Below are positions 10,080 through 22,555 of a DNA stretch of 64,000 bases, in pieces. This DNA is from Mastigias papua (lineage: Eukaryota > Cnidaria > Scyphozoa > Rhizostomeae > Mastigiidae): contig OZ025281.1 of assembly GCA_964019165.1 (NCBI GenBank), forward strand, positions 6,481,799 through 6,545,798. The letters run 5' to 3'. The stretch's first letter is position 1; every line of letters starts with the position of its first letter. The notes under the pieces were generated by a model, which saw only the letters and a list, made by a program, of their open reading frames with translations, did not search any database and was not told the DNA's origin. Both the position numbers and the translations under genes were made by a program.

Positions 10080-12576
10080 TTTACAGCAGCCAATATGAAA
10101 GTATCTGTTTAATAGGTGATTTCAATTGTGAGCCTCACGAGAGTGTTATCGGTGGCTTCATGGATAGCTATAATTTGTCAAGCCTTGTCAAGAGCCCAAC
10201 CTGCTTTAAGTCTGACAGTCCTAGATGTATTGATCTGATTCTGACAAACAGAAAAAGAGGTTTTCAGAACACGGTGATGATGCATACGGGGCTGTCGGAC
10301 TTCCACGCCATGATTGTTACAGTTCTGAAAGGTGCATATAGGAAAAAAGGGCCTAAGATCATTAATTATAGAAACTACGCCAAGTTCTGCGCGGAGGACT
10401 TCAGGAAGGATCTTTGTGATCAGATTTCGTCTGAACTGAAGGATAATGAGGATTATGTTGCTTTTGACACAGTGGTCACTGATACACTTAATAGACATGC
10501 TCCTCTTAAAACAAAGTATTTGCGTGCAAACGATGGCCCCTTTATGAGGAAGGCCCTGCGAAAAGCGATGATGCATCGCAAAAGACTACACAATAAATAC
10601 ATTAAGAGTAGAACGGACGAGAACCATAAAACGTATAAAAAGCAAAGAAATTTTTGCGTGAAGCTCCTGCGCAGGACGAAATCTGATTACTATATGAACC
10701 TTGACCTTGGAGACCTTACAGATAATCGTAAATTTTGGAAGACTGTCAAACCAGTATTTTCAAATGAGATACAAAAAACTTCATCTGTGACTCTGATTGA
10801 GGACGGAAAAGTGATAACTGAAGATACAAAAATTGCGGAGATATTCAATCATTATTTCGCAAATATAACAGAGAGCCTAGGAATCTCTGAAGACAAGTCA
10901 CTACTGTCAGAAACAAATGGGATAAAGGATCCGGTAGAAAAAGCTATCAAGAAATATGAAAATCATCCCAGCATTAGAAAGATCAGAGAATGCTGTGAAC
11001 TGAACCAATTTGAATTTAAACCAGTGACTATCAATGAGATAGAATTACAGATACAAAAACTGAATCCAAAAAGTCATCTCCCCTAAACAGCATTCCTGCT
11101 AAGATTCTTAAACAAAATGCAGACCTTTTTACCGTCCTCCTTCAGAGAATTTTCAATTCTAATTTGTCAGAGTGCTGCTTTCCAAAGGAGTTGAAGGCTG
11201 GTGAGATCACGTCTCTTTTCAAAAGTCTTGACGTTGTTATCAAGAAGAACTATAGACCAATAACGGTTTTATCGTCTGTATCCAAAATTTACGAAAGGGT
11301 CTTAAAGAGTCAAATAAAATATCATGCCCTTAGCTTCCTTTCTCCTCTTCTGTGTGGATTTCGAGAGGGCTATGGAACTCAACATGCACTTTTACGACTC
11401 ATAGAAACTTGTAAAAAAACCTTAGATAAAGGAGGTTTTGCTGGAGCACTACTCATGGATCTTTCAAAGGCTTTTGATTGCCTAAGTCACGAACTTCTGA
11501 TTGCAAAATTAAGTGCTTATGGTTTTAGTCCAAGTGCATTGCGGTTGGTTCATAGCTATCTCAGTGAGAGGAAGCAGAGGGTAAAGATAAATGGGTCATT
11601 CAGTGCATGGAGAGAAACAATGATAGGTGTGCCACAAGGTTCAGTCTTGGGGCCTCTTCTGTTTGATATCTACATCAATGATCTCTTCATGTTTGTAAAA
11701 GATGCTCAAATATGTAACTATGCAGATGACACCACGGTCTATGCCTGCGATACCAACATCGAAAGTGTTATCAAAACACTGGAGAGCGATGCCCTTAAAA
11801 TTGCAGAATGGTTTCCAAACAATTGTATGAGGTTGAATGGGGACAAATGCCATCTAATGGTATTTGGGGACAAGAGTAATGATGTGACATTAAATAGCGG
11901 AAATATAACGATAAAAGAGAGTACAGAAGAAAAGTTGCTTGGAGTGATTCTTGACAAGAACTTATGCTTTAAACAGCAAGTAAAGTCAATTTGCAAAAAG
12001 GCCAATCAAAAGCTACATGCACTCTCAAGAATTTCTAACTTCCTTGATACTGATCAACTGAAACGAATTATGAAGGCATATATTTTGTCCCAGTTCAACT
12101 ACGGTCCTCTTGTTTGGATGTTCTGCGATAGAACACTGAACAATAGAATTAATCGTATTCACGAACGGGCATTACGGATAACCTACAAAGATATGACATC
12201 AGATTTTGATACAATGTTACTTAGAGACAATGCGGTCCCAATCCACATAAGAAACTTGCAGTTGCTGGTGACGGAGATCTATAAAACAAAATGGGAGCTC
12301 AATCCTAGCTTCATGAAGGAGATCTTTGTTGAAAAACACAGTCCATATGGGTTAAGAAGCTGCGATAATCTACAACTACCACAAGCTCGCGCTACGTGCA
12401 ATGGCTTGGATACGATATCATTTCGTGGGTGTAGATTATGGCAGGCACTTCCAAATGACATAAAGCAGTCAAATACCCTCTCAAGCTTTAAAAGCAGAAT
12501 CAAACTCTGGAAAGGAGAGGAATGCAACTGCAGAATATGTAGACCTTTCGTGGCTCAGGTTGGGTTCTTGAGCTGA
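10080..12576 (+). pseudogene. Non-LTR retrotransposon ORF2: endonuclease C-part, reverse transcriptase and C-terminal zinc motif; one frameshift
   Basis: The frame enters the APE endonuclease at CLIGDFNCEPHESVIGG (about 10105-10150), continues through PRCIDLILTNR and the catalytic-type LSDFHAM (about 10290), then a basic linker. After one frameshift at about 11065-11085 (a run of A near KLNPKS) the reverse transcriptase follows: KKNYRPITVLSSVSKI, LLMDLSKAFDCLSHELL, GVPQGSVLGPLLFDIYINDL and the catalytic YADD (about 11720). Next come a thumb region and a C-terminus with WKGEECNCRICRPF, a cysteine motif, ending GFLS-stop at 12576. The RT frame of 470 codons is uninterrupted. The missing 5' part of the endonuclease indicates 5' truncation during target-primed insertion. 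The CxCxxC tail is a style I associate with cnidarian LINEs. It is the youngest-looking coding element here, since it needs only one frame repair. Confidence 0.93.
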
Positions 12577-12835
12577 CTGTTTAAAGAATTCTCTACTTGT
12601 TGTTGAAAGCATTGTAAATATCGGAAACATTGTAGATACCTGTAAATTTATGTATTTGTAACTAATTATTCTGTATCTCATTACGTTCTTTTACATATTT
12701 TAAGTTTACTTTCTTAGATAGTAGGCTTGAATTAGCTCTTATTTTGTAGCTATTGTATATACATATATTATATTGTATGTATATGTAGGCCTACTTTAAA
12801 TAAATTGATAGTAATAAAACTGGGTTAACGGGTAA
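12577..12835 (+). other. 3' untranslated tail of the plus-strand LINE
   Basis: About 250 bp of AT-rich sequence follows the ORF2 stop. It contains AATAAA-like hexamers near 12800 and ends in ATTGATAGTAATAAAAC. It is presumably the LINE 3' UTR. The exact end and any target duplication were not resolved. Confidence 0.45.
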
Positions 12836-12839
12836 AGGA

Positions 12840-13600
12840 AAGAACACGTGATGAAAAGTTCTGCATTTAACGGTAAATGTCGTAATTGATATTGAAAAGG
12901 TAGTATCGACTGTTAATCTGATACATATTCAGTCAAGCAAACTGTTTTTATTGAACTTTCCTTATGGAACCAAGTAGAAAATGATAATATAAAAATTCTA
13001 CTACGAAAACGTATAACAGTATTGCACGAAGCTCACGAACCTTGCACTTGAGGTACCGAAGTAAAACAGGTTCAACACTTTACATGCCATCGTCAAAGCA
13101 AGCAACAGAGAAGGTTGTGAAATGCAGGGACATCGAAGAAAAATCTAGCGCCATTTTCCATTGTATCGATCGATTTGTAATGAAGAACGACATCAAAGAA
13201 AAAGCCATTGTTTCGCTGAGCTTAGGCCAACAAATTGAGTTATAGTAAGAAGATTCTACTTTCCTTAACAACTGAATCTCAAAAATTTAAAGCAATAATT
13301 TTATATGACAATGCATGAAGATAAAAATGACTTTGCTACGAACTAGTGCAAATGGTAGTTATGACTGAGATAAATTTTGAATATTGAAAATGGAAGCTAT
13401 TGAGTTTACAGAGAAACAACTATTTGAATTATTGTCTTCGATTGAAAAGAGAGGGGGGAAACCATCAAACATGGAATATTATGCCATAGTGAACTATCAA
13501 TTACCTCCTACCTATAATTTAGAACCTGATTGGTGAAGTGAACTTAATTCTGCTATTCGCAAGTACAAGAGGAATAATGTGAACGAGTGACATTGGCAGA
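12840..13600 (+). other. Mostly non-coding, one short ORF of unknown nature
   Basis: A 49-codon ORF starts at ATG 13390 (MEAIEFTEKQLFELLSSIEK) and ends at the TGA near 13537. Its charged N-terminus could be a helix, but no family is recognisable. The stretch at 13042-13245 is also open (67 codons) without any motif I know. Neither can be called a gene with confidence. Confidence 0.2.
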
Positions 13601-13634
13601 GCTAGTACCAATAAGTGGCAATGAAATCTCACTG

Positions 13635-13765
13635 TCAGTTGATGCATTTGAGAAGCATTCATCTGACGAGTGTCGGTCGAAGAAAAGCTGTTCCGTATTC
13701 ATAGAACATGGTGCCGCTTTTTCGTGCTGTAGTGAAGTTCTGTAGTACCAACAGGCTATTCAAAG
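13635..13765 (+). repeat. Copy of a Penelope-associated repeat with hammerhead-like core
   Basis: CTGACGAGTGTCGGTCGAAG near 13664, followed by GCCGCTTTTTCGTGCTGTAGTG near 13711, closely matches the segment at 32999-33070 that follows a Penelope-like element. The shared order is CTGACGAG, a short spacer, CGAA, then (C)CGCTTTTTCGTGCT. It is a second, isolated copy of that element end. Confidence 0.55.
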
Positions 13766-13913
13766 GTTCATCTGTAATTGAGCCAGAATTTATTTTAGTT
13801 ACAGAACATTATCCAATCGTTTCTCCAGCTGTTCAATCAGACTTTTCTTCTTTTATTTTGCATAATAGTACTCTTGGTTCTTTAGCTGATACATCACAAA
13901 TTAATTAATTGAA

Positions 13914-14201
13914 ATGAATGGTGGGGAAAGTATTAGTTGGTATTCTGAAGAAGGCCTAGTGGCAACTAATAACAATATACGCAACTACTTAGAATGCCTC
14001 AGCGGAAAATGCAATAATAATTATCAAAGTGAAGATGTGCACCACCGTTCACTTGAAAGATCTGATCCATTTTTGATCCATATCACATCAAAGTATATCG
14101 AGAGAAAACTGTGCACTATTTGTAAACCTATAGATCAGACGGTACGGACCCACGATGCACATCAGTTTGCAGTCTATGGTCTTGAGGAGTTTTTTATGTG
14201 A
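13914..14201 (+). pseudogene. Possible transposon-derived ORF fragment with CxxC/H motif
   Basis: A 95-codon ORF reads SWYSEEGLVATNNNIRNYLE, then DVHHRSLERSDPF, then a cysteine-histidine block (CTICKPIDQTVRTHDAH). The arrangement of SEEGLEANNK-, RSDP- and CxxC...H-type blocks reminds me of the C-terminal part of proteins encoded by uncharacterised invertebrate repeats. I cannot name the family. It is followed within 100 bp by the 401-bp tandem repeat. Function is unknown. Confidence 0.3.
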
Positions 14202-14289
14202 CTTCAATTTTATGCAGAAATGTAGATTTCTGCTTTTTTGTTTCTTGCATGACACATGACCAATATTACTATGTCTAATTTATTCAAAA

Positions 14290-15345
14290 AATAGGTATAT
14301 ATCTACATGGTCTATGGTCAGTATGTTCTGTATTTAGAGTAGGCTGACAGTTGCGGAAAACTCGCCTGATCGCCAAAATTGGTTCTACTTCCCTAGAATT
14401 GTTGTTGCATCGCTCTAAATTCAGATTTGACTATACTCTATAAAATATTGATTCTTATAGCATATACATCAGGGAAGCAGTATCTATATACTTAACATCT
14501 GTCCAGAATCCATCTCTTGGGTGCAATTTGAGGATAATAGCAAATTTTGGAGGATTTTGTGCAAAAATATTGTTATTTTGGGCCCCTCGGCTCTAAAAAA
14601 TCGGACAAAATCTGGGACAGTAAGGGTCTAATTTATCTAAACACTAGGCTGTTGCATGATCTGTGGTCAATATGAACTAATTCCCCTGACTTAAAAGAAA
14701 GTTGTTGTTTTGTTGGAATAGACATACCCTGCATTGAGAGAAGCCTCACAGTTGCGAAAAATCTTATTGATCGCCGAAATTTGTTCTATGGTCCTACAAT
14801 TTTTTTACATTGGTCTAAAACCGGAGTTGATTATACTATAAGCATTATTGATTCTTATAGAATATTTATCTAGGAATCAGAGTATATATTATTTATATAT
14901 GTCCAGAATCCATCTTTATGGTGCAATTTGAGGATGAAAACAAATTTTTCTTGGATGTCGTGCACAACATAGTGTTATCTTTGACCCCTCGGCTCTCCTA
15001 AATCGGACCAGACCTATGACACTAAGGGTCTAGTTTATCTAAAAACTAGAGTGTTGCATGATTTGTGGTCAAAGTGACCCAGCTCCTCTGACTTAGGAGA
15101 GTTGTTGTTTTGTTGGAATAAGACATACTCTGTATTGAGGGTAGCAACACAGTTGCAAAAAATCTGCTTGATCGCCGAAATTGGTGCCATGTTCCTGCAA
15201 TTTTATTACATTGCTCTAAAACCGGATTTTGTTATAGTATATGAATTATTGATTCCTATAGCACATTGATCAATGGTTCAGAATATATATTGTTTATATA
15301 TGTCCAGAATCGATCTTCATGGTGCAATTTGAGGATATTTCTTGA
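14290..15345. repeat. 401-bp tandem repeat, about 2.6 units
   Basis: The anchor CAGTTGC(G/A)(G/A)AAAA...CTTGATCGCC-like sequence begins at 14348, 14749 and 15150, giving exact spacings of 401 and 401. Other shared blocks are GTCCAGAATC, GGTGCAATTTGAGGAT, CCCCTCGGCTCT and AGGGTCTA(A/G)TTTATCTAAA. Units differ by scattered substitutions but almost no length change. No reading frame is conserved across units, so this is satellite-like DNA. The last unit is cut at GAGGATATTT (about 15345). Confidence 0.9.
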
Positions 15346-15940
15346 CTTGGATACCACAATATTGAATATCCTGAGCACCCAACTGACACCCAAAATGAGC
15401 CAAGGACGGGCTGAACTGTCATATATTTTGGTGTTTTATACTAGCAATAAACGTTTGTTGTCAGAAATGGGTTATGTGTATGGAAATGTGAGAAGCGCTG
15501 TTATTCTTACAGGTATTTTTACAATATACTGGAATCTTTATTGAACTGTTTGAAAGCTATACTTATCGTTAGATTCTATACATATTCTGAATTTTAAATT
15601 GACACAGTTTTTCTTATAGAAATGATATTCTGCTGATTCTTGTTTCATCGAATCAGAAATGCTTTCTAGTTTTCAGAAATATAAATTGTATTTTAATCCT
15701 TTGATAGTCATGTTTGTCCAAATTATCACCCCTGGGCCCACTGTGCTTCAGATACAAAACAGGAACTTCAAAGACAATTTTTGAAACCAACATGTCTCTT
15801 TTATCGTGTCTGCATCCATCAGAGTTACATTTCTAAACCAAAAATAATTGTAGAAATAATTGATAACATATGACGCACTATAATGGCTTCCATTGGATAA
15901 ATTTTAACCCGGGCAAGAGTTTTCAATAAAACTAGGACTC
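15346..15940. other. Gap, no gene identified
   Basis: Contains a non-descript open frame to about 15544 that begins inside the last satellite unit. The rest is AT-rich sequence without coding motifs. Confidence 0.35.
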
Positions 15941-15943
15941 TTA

Positions 15944-16844
15944 AGCCCTGTTCACACTACACAAACTAACCCGGGTTCGACCTGGGTTAAACTATCCCAG
16001 GTTAGCTTTTTGCATGTGTGAACACATCTAACCTAGGTTCGCCCCAGGTTAAACTAACCCAACTCTGAAGGTGGGTTCACCCCGGGTCAAACCTGGGTTA
16101 GATTTGGCAAGTGATAGTGTGAACACAAACCCGGGGCGAACCTGGGTTAGTTTTGTATGGGCGCATGCGCATTTCAAGCGTTCCATTTTCTTCAAGTATT
16201 TTGCCTGGGCTAGTGAAGCAGAAGAAAGTGGTACAAGATTTTCTATGAGCAAAGAGAAAACTGATAGAGGATTTACTTGGGATAAGGAGGAAAATACCGT
16301 TATTGATAAATTTTGAGAAAATATCGAAGCGTTTATGGGAGGGTGCCTGAGGGTGGTTTCACCCGCTCTTATTCCCTGATAAGAGACAAAATCAAACAAC
16401 TAAAACAAAAATACAAAAAGATCAAAGATAATAACAACCTTTCCGGAAGAAATCGAAAAACATATAAGCATTTTGACAAGATGGATAAAATAATGGGATG
16501 CAGGCCAATTACCAAACCAACCTGCCGTGATCTTTCTGTTAAATAATGAGCAACTCGCTTCCGAGCATTGACTTGGATACATGCAAGTCGTTTTTTCCTT
16601 ACCTAACATCGTCTTTTCATGCAAAAATGCCATGCCAATGCCAAAGTTTTCAAAACAGATATTTGGTGACAAAATCCAACACGCAAAGCTTGATTCGCAA
16701 TATCACTGTCCGCCATTTTTCCTAAATTTAACTTTGCGCGCGCATTTGTTCCCCAACCAACCTGGGTCGACACTAGATTCCTGTTCACACAGCGTAACTA
16801 ACCTGGGGCGAACCTGGGTTAGTTTGTGTGGTGTGAATAGGGCT
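15944..16844 (+). mobile_element. PIF/Harbinger-type element, 901 bp, TTA target duplication
   Basis: The ends are inverted repeats: AGCCCTGTTCACACTACACA on the left and, as the reverse complement of the right end, AGCCCTATTCACACCACACA. The similarity continues through AACTAACCC(G/A)GGTTCG. TTA is present directly on both sides (15941-15943 and 16845-16847), the 3-bp duplication typical of PIF/Harbinger. Subterminal sequence is rich in AACCCGGGTT/AACCTGGGTT motifs in both orientations, which may be binding sites for the element's Myb-like protein. It is non-autonomous: it keeps only a broken Myb/SANT-like coding region and no DDE transposase. Confidence 0.88.
16246..16543 (+). pseudogene. Myb/SANT-like (trihelix-type) DNA-binding domain remnant of a Harbinger element
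   Basis: Two frames together cover one domain. The first is FTWDKEENTVIDKF at about 16273-16315. After a stop and frame change comes GFTRSYSLIRDKIKQLKQKY with KKIKDNNNLSGRNRKTYKHF and DKMDKIMGCRP (16350-16505). The tryptophan in helix 1, the RDKIKxLKxxYxxIKD block and the F-DxxDxIxGxRP ending are those of the Myb/SANT-like proteins that partner the Harbinger transposase. Here it would help recognise element ends. It is interrupted and sits inside the TTA-flanked element, so it is an internal deletion derivative. Confidence 0.72.
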
Positions 16845-16847
16845 TTA

Positions 16848-19800
16848 CTGTTTTTATCTTCTAAAGGTTGACAAAAGTTGTCCATACTTGTGAATACAGA
16901 TGGTCGATAGTGAGCTGCCGGTAATCAATGAAATCAAATTTCGCACGTTGCTACAAATACCAGAATGCGTTTCGCTTACTAGGTGTATGACGTAATTGAG
17001 GGTATGGTCTATTCATTTGCATGGATGATAAAAACTCCTTACTGTTACTTGACTTTCTTGAAGCTTCAATAAAATTTCTTGACTTTTCCTGACTTTTAGT
17101 AAAAGCACAACTTTCCCTGATTGTTTTTGACGGTATGAGCCCTGAGTAGGGTAATTCGGGGCAATATGAGACACGGGGCAAAATGCGACATTTCTTCTTT
17201 CATAATGAATTGTCGGTTTGTCCGGTGGAGAAACAAATCAGCTCAATCTATGATATAAAAATTAAACTCCCTCTCTCAGCTTTTCAACTGTTGTTTCTGT
17301 GGTAACGAAAAGCTTAGGTGAGAAAAAGAGTTTTTGTGGATTCATCGAAGATTAAAACAGCAATTTTGCCAAGGCTAAGTAAAATATATTGAAAACTTTT
17401 TTAAATTTTCGCACCAATGATTCAAGGTGAATGAGATACAACCCCCTATAGAATTTAGTTAAGCACAACTCTATATTACTCGCAATACCACAGCATGATG
17501 GAATGCACAATTTTATACTTGGTTTCTTTCTTTCTTCTGTTATCAAACTGGGGCAAAATGCGACGATTGCCTAAGTCCACACTAATCTACTACTAGGAAT
17601 CATAGTATATACTGGTATTTCTTAGCTTAGATGAAACCATCCGCTGAATTGACTTTGATTTCAGATGGTCCGCACTTATTAAAGAGTATAAAAAAGCAAA
17701 AACTTTTATTTCAGCAGAAAACTGCCGGATCCTTCTTCAGTGGGTATTCTCTAACGATTGTCGTTTTGGCCTTGGAAACGACTCAATAACATGAAGATTG
17801 AATTGAACATGTTATGTTTCCTTGCTTCAAGAAAATCGTTCTTAAAGTATTCGCAATATCCATAGAAATCTAGAAAAACCTTCGTTTGTCAACAGGATAA
17901 TGCATCTGCTCTCAGAACAGAGTTAACTATAAACTTCTTCAGATAGCAGAACATTAGATTTGGCTTTCGAAGCTGTCAAACAATGCGTGGATACCCATCA
18001 AAACATCGATTAAAGATCTATTTTAACAAAAGTTTTTCGCAACAATGTTTAACTTTTCGAATCTTCACATTATAATTTTTCATTGGCCGTATTTCGACTT
18101 CCTGTTCTTTTTGATTTGCTGTTGTAATTTGCATCTAATTTGCATAACCACGAACCTCGTCCAAACAACCTTCAAGTGTGCATGAATGATTTAGTCATAA
18201 GGTGGAAAAGTTTTGTTTTATTAGCCTTCAGTCACGACAAATTAGCCTTTAAGGAAATGTGACAGGCATGGTTGCTCAGAAATATCTTGTGACTTCCGTG
18301 TACTGCGTTTTTATGGGCATTCCTTTCACACAAATTGTCTTCCTGATTGTGAAATCATATGCCTAATTTGCGACAGGGAGATCGCTAACTCATTAAAGTC
18401 TATTTGCAGCATATTTCTTGAAGGACTGACTCATCAAGACAATTAAAGAGGCCATGAAGATGTTTCCACATCAAATGAGTTTGGTGATTATGAAGATGCT
18501 GAAGATTTTGGCCTTGAGAGTTAGTCAGATTGGCTGGATGTAAATGAACACCGTGAAACAGAAAGTCTGCGATTAAAGCTGCAAATCTCTAGCTGTAGCT
18601 TAATTCCAGGCCCTTGGATTGCTTGGATTTGTATTACAGCTTGCATGAAGCTCTCCGTTAAAAATACCCATAGTCTCCTCTTCCATGATATTACCTGTGA
18701 CACACCTGCCTTTCAGGAAGACTGGTGCACGATCACAGAATGTAGTACCATGCTCTGCCAAGAAAATGCTGTGGTCAAAAACATAGTGCCCGAGATACTT
18801 TTCGGGAATATCACCTCAGTGACATCAGTTTCGCTAGTTCTTAGGCTTGAATCGGTCAGAAAACACAACGAAGAAAGAACTTCAAATTTCGTGTCTTTGC
18901 TCAATCACTTCTCATGTAATACTAAATCATACTATTCAAATCAGTGTACTTTGTCCTCGCGTGTACTATAATATTGTCACTCCAAAAAAAGTAAATAATT
19001 GCATAATTATGGAAAAGCGTGAATAAATAAGCGTGCGCCTGCGAAGTTTCCCGACAATACTCTGTGTAAGCTAAAAACAACTTGCGTGCGGTACTCTGTG
19101 AATGCTCTCTTCCCTTATTGTATTAGGCATTTCACACCCTTTCAACATTCATGCACAAATCACCTGCAGTACCACTAAGTTTATGATCAAAAGTAGGGTA
19201 AATAAGCACTAAAGATAACTGAAATTACATAGTAAAAGAAAATATTAGTTGTTACTGTGAATGTAGAACTACGTGAATGTATAGTGTCATATCTATGCTG
19301 CTTGATCAGACAGATGCTGTAGAGAGCATGGAAACCACGATTGGTGCGTGGCATAATGAGCTAAATGGAGCATGGACACTACCACCGTGTGACTACTAGG
19401 GACCTTGTTATTTGTAGACTCTTTTGAACCATGTTGCAAATTACCCTTTTTAGTTTAGCTTTTTTCGCAAGTTGTTTAAATAGTAATTTAGTCATTTAGA
19501 ACTTTACCCTGTAATTTGTATTTAAATAGACCTGCACCCCATTCAAGCTCATTATTATGCTTGTAGTTAGTGAAGATAAATTGAACCTGACAATTTATGC
19601 ATTTTTGTTGACGAGTATCATTTGTGATCAAAAAGAAAAGACTTGTTTTTGCCGTTTGCTACCCGTTGTCGTCCAAGTCCCAAGTTTTACGAACATTTTC
19701 ATTAGTTTGTTATCTTTCGCCACTTCGTACTCCTTCAGTTTAGTTATGGCATGCAAGATGGTGGTTTAGCAATACACCTGCTAGAGTACTACAGATTTTG

Positions 19801-20600
19801 TCATGTGTTTGTACCATAGAAGTGGGTAATTTGAGATGGCCAGTCATTTGGGATTGTAAGTAAGGTAATTGAGAAATATTTTAGGTCCTGTAGTTATTAG
19901 ATTCGTGGAAGTGAACGTTTCATCCCCTCCTTATTTGCATTATAAGGGGTGACGATAACAACCAAATACACGAACCCATATCTTGTAATTGAGGACATAT
20001 TTTGATTGATTGCAATGGTAGTTTTCTGCTAAATGTATTAAAAAATAATCGTTTCAAGAGGAATATTTAGAACATCTCAAAACACATTTTACACGATATT
20101 TTTTCTGAATGGTAGTAAAAATCGCCAAATGAGCTGTAAAACCGTAAAGGGCATTTGTTGATAGACTCCCATACTCTAATTGGCTGGAACAGTATGGTGA
20201 CTTTGAATTTAAGCTCTTAGCCAATCCAAGATCTGGAACCTGTGCTGTGCAAAATGAGAGTGCCACAACTGAATATCAGCCTGTGTATTGCAATTCTATG
20301 TCGTTACCAGCCTACGTCGTTACGTATTTTAATGAGAGAGAGTGCCGCTCATGCGCCAACAGTTGTGCTTGCTTTGCCAGCAGAGACAGCAACGTGGTTT
20401 GCAAATGAAAGAATTGTAATCCTCACAATCTATGTAATCTGGAAAATCCTTTTGGTGCTTATAATTCAGCGAAGAGGATAAGTGTTATTAATCATTATTT
20501 TCCCTCTTTTGTCCAGTCTTAGGTCCTATCGAGACGGACTAAGGGTGGCATGTTTTGATTACGATGGCCTCATGTGAAACACCCCTCTCAGGGGATGAAG
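16848..20600. other. 3.7-kb region without recognisable genes
   Basis: I found only short open frames with no family resemblance. Phrases such as GGGGCAATATGAGACACGG (about 17160) and GGGGCAAAATGCGACG (about 17552) recur and may mark the ends of a degraded dispersed repeat. No RNA gene or splice-flanked exon was convincing. Confidence 0.4.
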
Positions 20601-20639
20601 TTTATAGTAATACATTGTCTGCTAACCCTAAACCAGATT

Positions 20640-22555
20640 ATGACTTTGATCCACTTCAGTTTTGTTCTTTAATATCGTAAATGGGATGACGCTAGGTGCA
20701 GTTTTACTCGAACATCTACAAACATACAGTGATCCTACTGCAGTTGATTTATCGCAGAAATTGTACGTAGGCAACCTCCTATTCGGTGTTCAAAGCGAGG
20801 TTGCAGCTATAGCTTATTTTGAAGAAACGCGCAAAATCATTCAGGAAAGTCATTTTGTTTTACGTCAACGGTGTACGAACTCAACCTCATTACAAGAGTT
20901 TATACGCTCTCTTAACGCAGGTAGTAAGTCAGATAGAATTTCGTTTCTCGGTTTACTATGGGATACATTCAAAGATACTATACCATTTCAAGAAATACAC
21001 TTCGATTCCCCCACGAATTCTCTCACCAAACGCAAAGTCTTAAGTATCGCCAGTCAGCTATTCGATCCTCTTGGATTAGTTTTGCCAATAACCATCGTTG
21101 CGCGGCTTTTTATCGCCGAACTATGGAAAGAAAACCTCTGGTGGGACCAGCCGTTGCCCACAGCCAAAATTAACGTCTGAGTAAACATCGAACGGAATCT
21201 ATGCGCCGCTTCCCGCTTTCAGTTCTTACGTTGGATAAACTTTACCCCGGACGAACTAGTGTATCTTCACGTTTTCACGGATGCGAGCAGATTAGTTATC
21301 GTAGCCGTCGCATACCTTTCTCAGGGCATAAAATCAATTCTCGTCGTCTCAAAATCTGAGTTAGCTCCACACAACAAACAAAGCATAGCGATTGCACAAC
21401 TCAATTTAAGTGCTATGCATTTAGGTGCGCAGTGTAGTGCCAGCACCCTCGACATGATTCGTAAGGATTTTCCCGATTTACACGTTTTCCTCTGGACTGA
21501 CTCCGAAATCGCCCTGTTTTGGCTGTCGTCAACTCATAAATTGACGCAATTTGTCCAGAATAAAGTTGACTCTATCAATAAGCTTTTCTATTCTTCATTC
21601 TGGTGTCACACCCCTCACAGGAAAATCCCACAGGTCTCGTTTCTCGTGGCTGCTCTGCACAGTCACTACAGAATTCTACTTTATGGTTTAATGGTCCATC
21701 TTGCATTTATGACGCATCGCTGTTGCCACAGTCGCCTAAATCGCAACTTATGCAGTCTACAAATTCTCATAGCTGTTGTTGCAGAACAAGTTTCGCTTAC
21801 GCCATCGCGCATTTCCAACATCGTCGACTTAGGCTGTTTTAATCATTATTCACGTCTCCTAGCAACATCTGTATACGTTCACAGACTTTGTTATCACACA
21901 GGGAATCGAGGGCCCCCTTCCACTGCTGTACTTGAGTCAATAGAGTAAGAATGGATTCATGCTATTCAGGAAGAATATTATCCGCAGGCCTTAGATTACC
22001 TCATGTCTACAACAAGTGGTACAGCCCCACTTATCATCCAATAACTCAACTTGTTCCTCGGTGAAAAAGTACCCATTCGTACGAAAGTTTATTTTGATCT
22101 CGCTTCATCATTATTGTTATTGCCTCAGCGTTCTCGTTTTACCTAGCTTCTCGTTTTAGATTACCGTGAACGTTTACATCACATCAGAGTTGGTGGTACT
22201 ATTGTTGCTCTTCGCCAACATTTCTGGATTCCCTCTGTTCGTTCGCTCACTCGTTGTCTACTCCACACCTGTTTCGCTTATAAGAAAGTGACTGGCAGAC
22301 TGTATCTACTCCCTTCTCTTGCAGAACTCCCCAAATTTCGCTTAGATACCAACAGCCCTTCTTTTTCCAACATCTGAATCAATTTCACTGGACATTTTCT
22401 CATTAAAGACCAAAGTGGAAATCACAACAAGGTCTACATTTATCTTTTTACTTGCCTTAGAACTCGTGCTGTAAGTCTAGAGCTCGTTGAAGATCTTACA
22501 ACATCGTCATGTCTTCAAGCTTTCCGTCGCCACTGCAGCATTTATCTATGTATAA
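20640..22555 (+). pseudogene. BEL/Pao retrotransposon pol remnant: RT, RNase H, integrase start
   Basis: In order, the plus strand shows the RT palm around KLYVGNLLFGVQ (about 20755-20795), with YVGN where BEL/Pao enzymes carry YVDD or YVDN, so a catalytic aspartate is lost. Next come KRKVLSIASQLFDPLGLVLP (about 21030) and WKENLWWDQPLP. RNase H follows, with VFTDASRL (about 21270) and LWTDSEIALFWLSSTHKL (about 21490). After frame changes there is an integrase zinc-binding and core start, HHIRVGGTIVALRQHFWIPS (about 22175-22235), then FTGHFLIKDQ (about 22390). The order RT, RNase H, integrase with LFDPLGL is diagnostic of BEL/Pao. The copy stops where the foldback repeat begins at about 22556. 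Confidence 0.87.

Noticed and set aside
11641..12527. Minus-strand ORFs opposite the RT
   Set aside because: They are antisense shadows of the strongly coding plus-strand LINE ORF2.
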